From assembly GCA_051453625.1 (NCBI GenBank), contig JBOZIK010000001.1, positions 275,154,826 through 275,218,770 of the forward strand: a DNA stretch of 63,945 nt, given 5' to 3'. Positions 35,403 to 45,400 of this stretch are shown here, one piece after another (the first letter of the stretch is position 1; each line of letters begins with the position of its first letter). Made by a program: the position numbers and the translations under genes. The notes under the pieces are model-generated. The model did no database searches. It was not told the DNA's origin and worked only from the letters and a program-made list of their open reading frames with translations. The stretch comes from Welwitschia mirabilis. Lineage: Eukaryota; Gnetophyta; Gnetopsida; Welwitschiales.

Positions 35403-35574
35403 AGTGGAAAAAGAGAAGAGAGAGAGATGGAAAAAGAAAAAGAAAAAAACAACGTAAGAAGAGGGATGAAAAGGACAAGGACGCTTTCAGTTATGCTCCA
35501 CCTTCGGATAGTGAAGCTGACATTACTCTGTTAACATGTACAAGAGACATGAATGTCTCTACTTACTTAGTTCT

Positions 35575-35660
35575 ACAGGTTTGGATAATTGATACTGGTG
35601 CCTCATTTCATGTTTGCACAACTAAAACATTCTTTTCTTCTTATGAACCTGTTATAGATG
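35575..35660 (+). pseudogene. Copia aspartic protease active-site block
   Basis: WIIDTGASFHVCTTKTFF keeps the DTGAS catalytic motif (Asp codon at 35591-35593) of Copia proteases. A stop follows about 30 residues on, and the continuation into the next domain is frameshifted. Confidence 0.85.
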
Positions 35661-35751
35661 ATTCATGTGTTTAGTTGGGAGATGATCGCAAATATGGGAT
35701 CGAACGCAAAGGACTGGTTGTCCTCATGAGGCAGAATGGCCAAACTATCAT

Positions 35752-36018
35752 TTGACCAATGCTAGACATGTTCTAGGTTTGGCAAAGAATTTGATCTCAG
35801 TTGGTCAACTTAGTGACAATGGTTTAACAACCACGTTTGATAGCAGTTCTTGGAAAATCACCAAAGGAGAATTAGTGATTGCCTGTGGGAGCAAAGAAGG
35901 TATCATGTATGTTTTATGTTTTGTTAATCCTATTAGTTCATTTTGTGTCACTAGTAGAGAAGTTGTAGCAAGTACTTGGCCCAAGCATCTTGGGCATCTG
36001 AGCGAAGCAGGTCTGTAG
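35752..36018 (+). pseudogene. GAG-pre-integrase domain
   Basis: An 88-codon open stretch begins TNARHVLGLAKNLISVGQL, the usual Copia block for the V-H-VP-L--NL-S-GQL motif. It ends WPKHLGHLSEAGL, matching the LWH-RLGH-SE zinc-binding part with the first His replaced. It connects protease to integrase. Confidence 0.85.
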
Positions 36019-36039
36019 GTACTTATTTCTAAAGATTTA

Positions 36040-36830
36040 TTACCTAAAGTTTCTCTCTTCTCTAATTTCTATTTAGATTGTGTGAGTGGTAACAGTAGGA
36101 GAGTGAATTTTAGAAGAAACAATAAGCATTTAAAGTAACATAGATTAGAATTAATTCATTCTGATTTGGTTGGTCAGATTAGACACACCGCTTTAGGAAG
36201 TGTTGTATATTTCATTACTTTTGTTGATGATTTTCCTAGAAAGTTGTGGCTGTATCTTTTAAAATCAAAAGATAAAGCTTTTTAGGCATTTAGAATTTTC
36301 AAGGCTAGAGTTGAGAATGAAAATGGCTGCAAAATTAAAGAATTGATGACAGATAATAGAGGTGAGTTTATTTCCAAGGAGTTTGAGAATTTTTGCAGGG
36401 AAGCTGAAATTATTCATCACAAAATTACGCATAGAACTCCACAACAAAATGGAGTTGCTGAAAGGTAAAACAATACTATTTTGGAAAGAGTGAGAGCTGT
36501 CCTCATACATTCTGGTTTGCCAAAACAATTTTGGGCTGAAGTTGCAGGTACCATCGCATATTTGCTGAATAGGTGTCCACATAATGGAATTGATGAATAG
36601 GTACCAGAATGCCAATGAAGTGGGAGTTTTGTTTCTTAGTCTCACCTTAGGACGATTGGATGTGAAGCCTATGCTTAGCAACAGAGTGCTTCAAAGCATG
36701 GAGAAAGCGCCGAAAAATGTGTGTTTTTGGGTTATAGTGGTCGTGATCATGGTTACAGGCTATGGGATCCTATGGAAAAGAAGGTATTTAGATCACGTGA
36801 TGTGGTTTTTAATGAAGGTATAATGTATTT
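36040..36830 (+). pseudogene. Copia integrase pseudogene
   Basis: The DDE triad can be followed. Asp in LIHSDLVGQI (36163-36165), Asp in TDNRGEF (36352-36354; usual TDNGGEF) and Glu in QNGVAER (36460-36462), with 35 residues between the last two as in rve-family integrases. YFITFVDDFPRKLWLYLLKS (about 36208) and PKQFWAEVAGTIAYLLNR (about 36520) flank. The GKY/GYS-like block CVFLGYSGRDHGYRLWDP (about 36718) belongs to the C-terminal part. In-frame stops include one directly after QNGVAER and one before VPECQ. Confidence 0.88.
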
Positions 36831-37281
36831 TAAATCACAAGAAAGGATTCAGAATGAGGAAATATCTAATCTTGGCACCCTTTTGAAGCCTGTTAGTATT
36901 CCAAATCAATTTAGAACTCATTGCATGATTGAAGATGATTGTCAATGTAGCTCTTCTGAGAAGGAAAAGGAAGAAGTGGAGCATGAGAAGGTTCCTGAAA
37001 TTGGACTTGCACCTGAACAAAATGTAGAGAACTTTCAAACACCAGATCATTGGGTTATGCGTTCTACTAAGACCATCAGACCACCTGCTAGGTACTCTCC
37101 ATCATTGAATTATATTCTTTATATAGATGTAGGAGAACTAGAGTTATATCAACAAGCCGTTTGCAGTCCTGATGTTGGTAAATGGATGGAGGCTATGAAT
37201 GAGGAAATGCAGTCCTTTGAGCAGAACCATGCTTGGGAGGTAATGCTCTTGCCATTTGGAAAAAGGCCATTGAAAAATAGG
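36721..37281 (+). pseudogene. Copia integrase C-terminus to RT N-terminus
   Basis: Open for 187 codons from GYSGRDHGYRLWDPMEKKVF, with FRSRDVVFNE, the integrase C-terminal motif. A variable acidic linker follows, then PDVGKWMEAMNEEMQSFEQN (about 37168), the conserved start of Copia RT. It terminates at 37281, where a frameshift interrupts the next RT block. Methionine 36721 is simply the first after the preceding break. Confidence 0.85.
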
Positions 37282-37289
37282 TGAGTCTA

Positions 37290-37960
37290 TAGGTTGAAAT
37301 AAGAAACTAATGGAGCAAACATTACAGGGCCAGAATGATAGTGAAGGGTTTTGCATAGAAGAAAGGTATGGATTTCAACGAAATGTTCTTTCCTATTGTT
37401 AAACATACCTCCATTCATATCATTTTAGCTATGGTAGCTTGCATGGATTTAGAATTGGAACAACTAGATATTAAAACTACGTTCTTGCATGGTGATTTGC
37501 AAGAAGAAATTTATATGGAACAACCAGAGGGTTTTGGGAATGATAAAAACTTGGTATGCAAGTTGAAGAGAAGTTTATATGGCCTAAAATAGACACCTAG
37601 GCAATGGTACAAGAAAATTGACACCTTCATTATGGAAGAAGAATATGAAAGATGCAAAGTAGATTATTGTGTTTATCTGATGAGAACCACTAGTAAGATT
37701 ACCATTCTGTTAGTACATGTGGATGATATGTTGATTGCAGGGAATGATTTACATGAAATACAAAAATTGAAATCACATATGACAAAGAAGTTTGCAACAA
37801 AAGACCTTGGGTAGGCAAAACAAATCCTTGGAATGAGGATATAGAGAGACAACAAAAAAAGTGGGAAATTGTGGTTGAGTCAATCTGATTATATTTGTAA
37901 GGACTTAAAAAGGTTCAACATGGCTGACTACTCTCCTCTTTCTACTCTTGCTTTTCTATT
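37290..37960 (+). pseudogene. Copia reverse transcriptase pseudogene
   Basis: Blocks in order: DFNEMFFPIVKHTSIHIILA (about 37371), LEQLDIKTTFLHGDLQEEIY (about 37457), EGFGNDKNLVCKLKRSLYGL (about 37528), then VHVDDMLIAGN (37713 onward). The double Asp of VHVDDM is the polymerase active site (YVDDM in most Copia). KFATKDLG and QILGMRI follow. Stops at the LK-TPRQWY junction and after KDLG break the frame. Confidence 0.9.
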
Positions 37961-38210
37961 TTTACTCCATTAGCAAGACACTTTAAACTATCAAAAGAAG
38001 ACTGCCTTATTTCTAGTTGAAGGAAGAGAGGTATGGTTGATATTCCTTACACTTGTACTTGGTAGTCTTATGTATGCCATTGTTTGCACGAGGCTAGATC
38101 TTGCCCAGCCATTGGGAGTTGTTTCTTAGTACATGAGTAATCCTGGAAGGACACATTGGGAAGCAGTCAGGTGGATTTTGCAATAGTCAAAAGCCACTTA
38201 GGATCATTCT

Positions 38211-38776
38211 TTGTGCTTTGGTGGTTCTGGCTTGGAATGTGTTAGTTACTCTTATGCAAATTTTGAAGGTTGTGGAGATACTAGGAAATCCACTACAGGT
38301 TATGTATTTACACTTGAAAGTGGAGTTGTTAGTTGGATGTCATGTCTTCAGAGTGATGTAGCTTTGTGCATTACAGAGGCCGAGCATACTGCTTTGGCTG
38401 AGACAGCCAAGGAGATAATTTGGTTCAGACGCATGCTTGAGTGGTTTGGCCTTTCTCAAAATAAGTGCTTTATTTATTGTGATAGCCAGAGTGTTGTTCA
38501 CTTGGCTAAGAATGCTGCATTTCATGCTCGGAAAAAGCATCTTGATGTAAGGTATCACTTCCTTCGGGATGTGGTGGAGGAGGAGATACCCCATATTGTT
38601 AAAGTCAGAACAGAAGATAACCTTGCTGATGTTCTCACAAAGGTAGTAAACGTTTGCAAGCGTTACACCTACATAGAAGGTGTTGGACGTAGTGTTACTG
38701 ATTTGGAGGCATTGGAAAGCATTGCATCTCTCGAGTTTCATAAGGAGCTAATCTTGAAGGCATGGGAAATTTGTCT
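38211..38776 (+). pseudogene. Copia RNase H pseudogene
   Basis: RKSTTGYVFTLESGVVSWMS is the start block, followed by ALCITEAEHTALAETAKEII with the conserved Glu, CDSQSVVHLAKN with the conserved Asp, and KKHLDVRYHFLRDVVEE with the terminal His region. The stretch 38211-38858 is open to within the 3' LTR, so the C-terminal half is unusually well kept. TEDNLADVLTK is the standard closing block. Confidence 0.92.
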
Positions 38777-38792
38777 TCAGGTGGGAGAGTTT
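38777..38792 (+). other. Polypurine tract
   Basis: TTCAGGTGGGAGAGTT directly before the 3' LTR, in the form usual for Copia. Confidence 0.8.
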
Positions 38793-39076
38793 TGTTATGT
38801 GAAGCCACATATATTATTTATATTGAAATGTTATGTTTTAACATTGACGCCTACTTAAAGTTGTAAAATGGGATTAACCTTAAGACTATATAAACCTGTT
38901 AGAGGGTTGTTTATTGTATCTAGGACACATTTTGCTCCTAATCAATCAATAGAGCTCTGCATTCCTTTTCGTAGACATAGGGTAAAAAGAGCCCGTACCA
39001 CATAAATTTTGTGTTCCTTTTGTGTGTCTGCTGTTCCATTTTATTTCAGTACTTTCTTGTTGTTAGATTTGTAACA
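38793..39076 (+). repeat. Copia LTR, right outer copy
   Basis: 284 bases, TGTTATGTGAAGCC...TTTGTAACA, followed by the GATGA duplication. TATA-like CTATATAAACC near 38886. Has a deletion of several bases before CTTAAG relative to the left copy. Confidence 0.92.
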
Positions 39077-39200
39077 GATGATTCCTTGGAGTAAAACTAC
39101 CATGAATAATTTGGGTAAAATGTCAAATGTCTTCAATGTAATAGTGATTTCACTTTCTAGAGAAAAATGGTGCTTGCAGATGTAAAATATCATAAGCTAG

Positions 39201-39206
39201 TTTATT
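39201..39206 (-). promoter_or_regulatory. Candidate poly(A) signal of the thioesterase gene
   Basis: AATAAA on the minus strand, about 120 bases after the stop codon and before the Copia insertion. Confidence 0.4.
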
Positions 39207-39324
39207 CCAACTAGCACCTTGAAGGATGCTTTGATTGACTCTTTGAAAATGGTCACAGAATATAAAGCTAGACTACTTATAATACATATGTTAATTCCAA
39301 AACCTCATAATTGCAAATTAGATG

Positions 39325-39444
39325 CTAAGCTAATTCATCCTTTCGAAGAAACATTGTGATTTTTGCTCTGAAATCAGGTGGAAGTCTAGTAGGGCGATAA
39401 CTTTTGTCAAGATAAACACAGGTGGCTTTTCCTTCCAAAACAGG
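39325..39444 (-). CDS. Thioesterase last coding exon
   Basis: 40 codons including the stop TAG at 39327-39325. Starts PVLEGKATCVYLDKSYRPTR after an acceptor TTTTGCAG. The GKAT-VYLDK-YRP-R-P block is the most conserved C-terminal part of the family. Confidence 0.85.
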   Translation of the reverse strand, partial: PVLEGKATCVYLDKSYRPTRLPPDFRAKITMFLRKDELA

Positions 39445-42400
39445 CTGCAAAAGAATAATACTTAAAGTATCACAAAGTAACTTAAAGGTTATAAAAGATA
39501 TCTAAATTAAAAATTAAAACATAGAAATGATCATACACTCTTGACATGGAATACAGAATATAGAATGAGGTAAGATTAGATAAATACTTGCCTTCTTATC
39601 AGGCAATTTATAGATAAAATGATCTATATAAATCCGTGCAACGGACATGCCAGAGATTCTTGATGTCACAACAAATCTATCACCACCCTGGCCACACAAA
39701 ACCAGCACCAAGTAAGAATGTTTGCATGAATGTAATATCTGTAATAATACAAAATCTTATGTCTTGACAATCCGAGCATTCTAGTGAATATAGTCTTCAA
39801 CATAACAAAGATGTTTCCATTGTTTTTGCCTTCTGTCATTTGATTAGGACTTTCATGTCAGTATCACCTCTAAGTGCTATGTATTAAAGTTGACATCACA
39901 TTTTTCAATCCTTAGCATGTCATGATTCATGACTGCATCAAAAAGGAAAGTGTCTGTTAAATTAGAATGTAGGATATCTTTTGATCAGAAAAGATGCACC
40001 AATCCCAATCTTTAAAAGAAGGGAGATTTGTGGCATCCTAATAAAGGCTTATATAATGATTTTTCAGTCATTGTAATAATCATATTTAGATACAACAGCA
40101 GTGCATTCTAGCAGCCATATTAGCTCTGCAACTTGACACTGTCTATTGTTGGTTCTCAAGGCCTCTCAAGTCTTTTACTTGTACATATGAAATGCAGGTC
40201 GGAATCATGTGGAATCGCAATTCCAAAAAAGGCACTCCGAATTTTCAGCCCCTTACTGGCATTCAACTGCAAATAGTTATTGGCTAATGTGAACAGCTTA
40301 CTTGTTTAATCCTCAACTTTTAATTTGACTTAGTTTTAGCCCTCATCAATTTCATCAGAAAAAATATAATGCTGGGATTCTTTAATCTTTTTGTCTCTGT
40401 TAATACAATATAGCTTCCCGGAAAATAAATCAATGGTACAATTTTGCAACAGACTGCAATAGCATGTCATATGTCCCTTTTGCCACTCACCCTGGCAATT
40501 ATTCAGTGTCACATGGATAAAAGCAGTAGTCTCTACATAATGTAATAATAACAATGGCTTTATTCTATTTGAACTATGATCTCCTACTATGTATTGTGGA
40601 CTATAAAATATACAAATACATTATGAAAGAAATGTTCCTGGGAAGTTTTCACTTTTTTATGTTATTTTTGGGCTTAATTATCATTAAAATTTCAATAAAA
40701 TCTTGAATCCTCTTCAAAAATATTTTATATATGTTTTCTTAACTCCACAATTCTGAATGATTCCAGGTCACAATTCTGGTGATTCTGAGGACTTACATCT
40801 TCTCAATTAAAAAAAAAAACAAAAAAGAGAGAGAGAGAGATTCCACTGCAATTCTGCATTTTAAAAGTATGCTTTTACTTGTGATCCTAGTTCCTAGTAG
40901 AAGGTGGCTTCAAGCACCGTTTGACATACTTAAAAGGATCTTAAAGAGACTACTTTGAAACTCTAATTGGTTTGTGTTGAAGAAATGTAGTATAGCATGT
41001 TCACATCTGGAGTAAATCTGGGCACATTTTCTAATGCTTTTAAAACGAATTCTTCATAAATAAAAGGATCCTTTTTCCATGATTTTCCTTGCATGTTATA
41101 CATCATGCCTACCTTAGCTTGCAATATGATCTAAATCTTTCACACTGCTACCACCCTCCTTCCATGTCTGATCCCTTTCACTCCCTAGATCTATTGTTAA
41201 TAAAGAGGAACAATTTAGAGTTTTTACAAATTTTAAAAATAAAGTTTACTGAGGAATTATTGCCACTTACAATTATAAAAATTAGGGTAGACAGACCTCA
41301 TGCTTTCCCTAAGTTCCCAACTCAAGGATCTCATAGGTTCCAATGTAATTAGTGCCTTCTGCACATTGTGATCCCATAAATGCTTGCTGCATAACTCTTC
41401 CAACGCCTATGGTTCCACCATAAAGGAACCCTCTGGACAGATTCTAAGGTTTTGCCAACCCCCCTAATAATGTAACCATGGTTATCCTTCACCATATTGT
41501 TTCAATAAACTTACATGGACAAGTAGGAGTATCCTATTCCACTTCAATGGAAGTTAAATTTTTCATGCCACTTTTTCCACCCACTTGAGGACTTGGAAGG
41601 CTCCTATGTATTATCAAAGCAGCCTTGCATATTTTCCAGCTTTCATTAGAGGCTGTAGCAAAAGGCATGGCGGCAGCACTCGCAACTTGCCAAGGAAGCT
41701 AAAATTTGACTCAATGTGTGATTCGTTCACTCATCGACTCACTCAACTTTGACTCATACATGTTAACAGAAGTAGATTGAATTCAATGGTCTACTACATT
41801 GCTATGACACATGAACATTGTACAAAATTGAATGCTATACAAAATTTTTTCATAAACTTAACGAAAAAATTTGAGTACATAGAACATAATTACATCAAAA
41901 GAAATGTAAAGCATATATACTCATATCAGAAATGAAAGTAGCCCAATTACATCAATGAAAGAAGTCAAAGACCATTGTACATAGTTCAAAAGACATAGAG
42001 AGACTCGGAAGGCCAGCATCTTTGATTTTCAAGTTACAAAAACAAAAAAGGAACAGGAGACGTGGCTCATTATGAAAAATGATAGTTAGATGCAAGCCTT
42101 CAATGTTTTTGGATTTACAATCTGCATTTCAAATTTTGACTAGATAAAATACAAAGTAAGCACTCTGAAACTCTCGTGGAAATTCAAATACAGAAACATG
42201 GAAATAGAATAAACTACAAAACAATTTCAAAATTTACATAGACAGCAATGGAATCATTTTTAAATGATATGAAAATGCCTTCTACAGCATTTAAAGTTAC
42301 TGATTTAATAACTGTGCACTGTTCTTCGAATCTAACATGGAAAAAAGTTTTTCTTTTTTTTAGAGGAGAAAGAAAATGTCAGAAGCCCTAACTGGGAACT

Positions 42401-45400
42401 AGTCTTGCGTTTCCACTCTAAAAATCTCCAAATCGAACTCCCAATGATTTAAGCCAGTTATGGAGGTGGAGAAATTCAATCTTTAAGGCTTAGAGTTTGA
42501 GCTGGGACCTCTCTTTGCTAAAGAAATTAAAAAGTAAAAATTATAAAAACAGTTTTTGATTACAGCTGAGACAAAACAAGTGTTCTGCACTATGCCTGCA
42601 AGTCACTGACTGGCGCATGACTTGCCAAATGAGTGTGTCATGCTACACTCGCAAAAGGAATAAGAGGATTCCACAGAAGGAGCATCCTATGTCGTTTCTT
42701 GAGTGTGAGAAAGCACCTTTATTATTTCTAAAGGAAGCTTTGATTTATGCTTAGCTTAAGAGCCCAATCATTCTCTTTTCTATGCCGATGTGATTGATAT
42801 ACGTGTATAAGGATAATCTAGATGGACGAACTTCGTGTGGTTGTACCACTCTCCATCATTCTTCCTACGTCTTTTCCTAGACATCCAATTAACTAGCAAA
42901 TGAACAAAGAGTTAAGGGTTTAAGAGTAGTACCATCATCTCTAATGACTGCGTAACCACTGTTGTCCTCTTTTTGCAACAGTTGCAGAAACAGTATATGA
43001 ATGTTAAAGCTTTGTTATCAAACCATTCATATGATACCAAGGAGTATTATAATATTATCCCTGTGTTACTCAGGAATAAGTAACATTATCAAGAATTTCT
43101 TCCATTTAGTATGTATGAACCATGAATTCCACACACTGCAATCTTTTGTAGACCGAGGAAGAGGATGCCCATAGTCCATCCTCGTTTTATCTGTCTTGAG
43201 GGTTCTAGTCTCTTTTCTCATTTCCCCTCCCCCTTCCTCTTTCTTTTTCTTTTTTTTTTAAGACAATAAAGTATGAGCCCATTTCATGAAATCATCAAAA
43301 TATTACATATATAAAATGGGTATTTCCCCTTGACCTTGTCTTCTCCCACATGAAGCCAGTGATTATATATGGTGGGAAATGAACCTATTGGTTCAAAAAA
43401 AGATACTCTGAGATACAACATATTATTAGGAACTGCATGTATGGCACAACCATATCTGCTACTGAGATAGATTTCCCTGTGTTGTACTGAACATTAACAG
43501 TTTTCACAAAATAAGCGAAGAGATCTCTGAAGCCAGTTAGCATGCTGCAGCCACTACGCATATATAATAAACCCAAAATGAACTACTTGTTTCATGGATA
43601 TCCAGGGACATCAAAATCAACATTATCAGTGGTATCATAAACAGCACAGATGTTGTAATTAGTTTCCCCCATGGTAATCCTCTGCCAAGATCTTCAAACT
43701 AAGGATCATCAGACACCAAGTACCAGTTCAATTTATCTAAATTGTATGAGATCCAAGGCAAAAACTAAGGCTTGCACATTAAGAGATGCCCATGGATGAA
43801 CGAGACCCACTTGTTCTCAGTCCCGATGCCATTAGGAGGATGCATGATGCTTTTTCCTTTCTTGTTGCAACATATTGTATCAATACATTAATAGCATTTA
43901 TTTTAAAGGCCAGGTAGAGACAATAGGTTTTCCTACACCATAGATTTCACTGTACTCATTCAGGGTCTTTCTTTCATTTAGTTATCTAATACTGAAGACA
44001 AGGCTCTGATACCATGTTATAGTATGCAGTGGAAAGAACGAGTTAAGGGATTCAACAGGACCATTCTATATCCTTTGATTAGGCTGAAAAACACCCCTAT
44101 GAGTTCACAAGAGAAATACTCTCTTCTGTTTAGCTTAGATAGCTGATCAATCCCTGTCTCATCCTAGTGTCCTTTACTAGACATGCAATCAAACAGCAAA
44201 TACGTAAAGAGTTAAGGGTTTTAGAGTAGTACTATCATCTCCGTGACTATGGAACCATTGTTGCACTCACCGTTTAAGGAGGAATTATTCAGATGGTGAA
44301 ACAATCTCTTGATAATGGTGGTTTCTCAGTAAACCATTCATATGATACTGTAGACCATTCATTGATAACAAGATAAGTATCAGAATCTTACCACCATCTT
44401 CTTCTAAGAATAGAAATATTATCATGAATTTCTTCAATTATGTGTGAAACCATGAGTTCCACATGTGGTAGCCTTTGCAGACCAACGGAAGAAGACGTGA
44501 ATACCCCATCCTCATTTTGTCTGTCTGAGAGTTCTGACAACATTTTCAATGGTTACATTGTACATAATTTTATTCTACAAAAGCCACCCTTTTTAATACT
44601 TTAGAGATCGATTATTATTTTGTTTTGCTCATAGAAACATGACGGGTGATTATGCCATTTTTCGTTAATTTACCACACTGTTAGTGAGCTTGTATTTAGT
44701 AACACACCTTTGACGAATTGCATGGGCATCCTTTTCTCACCCACACATTTTTTGTAGCAACCAAGGTGACCCTAAGCTTTAGTTGAACTTTTTAAAAAAC
44801 GTTCCTTGTAAGTCCAAGATCTTCCTACAAATGTTACATTTTCACAACCAAATCTGTTGATGTTGGTTTCCTTCGACGTATAGAGAAAGTGCATAAGAGG
44901 CAAAAAGGGGTGTCACTATGGTGATCCTTTTCTTCCCTGAAACAGTTAAGTGCAAGAAGTTCCTTGGAGTACCTCCAAACAGGCCCCAAGACTAAAGGAA
45001 ACACCTCAGTGCCTTAAGCTATTAAGGATATCCAAATGTGGGTCTTGAAGACAAAAGTAATAGATAGCCTGTTATTACTTGAAAACGAACTTACAATAAG
45101 GATTCTGTTAAATTTCATAATGGGCCCAGCATATAAAGCAAGTGAGGTTCCAACCCAAAACCAATTGGTATTAGATGGAGTGATCCACAAGCTTTATATT
45201 TATGTTTAAGGCCTTCTATTTTATCAATGTGGGACAAATCACCCATTTATATTTTCCACTGTGGGACAACACCCACTTATATTTTCAACACACCCCCTCA
45301 CGTGTGGGCTAACCAAGCCAAACACGGGACACAGTCAATCGTGTCGAGGAGGTATCACAACCATGCCGTNNNNNNNNNNNNNNNNNNNNNNNNNNNNNNN

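Larger units (their letters stand above)
33311..39081 (+). mobile_element. Copia LTR retrotransposon with GATGA target duplication
   Basis: The element body is 33316-39076. GATGA immediately precedes it (33311-33315) and immediately follows it (39077-39081), the 5-bp duplication made by the integrase. LTRs: 33316-33597 (runs into a gap) and 38793-39076. A third, partial LTR at 34384-34620 is followed by the primer site and gag. Domain order is gag, protease, integrase, RT, RNase H, which is Copia order. Coding frames have many stops. The element lies about 250 bp past the stop codon of the minus-strand thioesterase gene and points towards it. A related copy is at 59150-61341. Confidence 0.92.
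42636..44539 (-). mobile_element. Short non-autonomous LTR retrotransposon (about 1.9 kb)
   Basis: Right LTR (5' in element sense) 44015-44539 starts TGTTATAG and ends TCTGACA in plus orientation. The left LTR, 42636 to about 43214, starts TGTCATGC and follows it in order (AGAGTTAAGGGTTT, AACCATTCATATGATAC, AATTTCTTC, CCATCCTC). Minus-strand primer site TGGTATCAGAGCC is at 44014-44002, directly beside the right LTR. The left LTR is preceded in element sense by an uninterrupted purine tract (complement of 43215-43260). The internal region is only about 790 bp with no pol motif. TRIM/LARD-like by structure. The flanking 5-mers (GAGTG, ACATT) do not match. Confidence 0.85.

Noticed and set aside
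43385-43576. 63-codon minus-strand frame as a host protein
   Set aside because: It lies wholly inside the short LTR element between its purine tract and primer site and has no family match.
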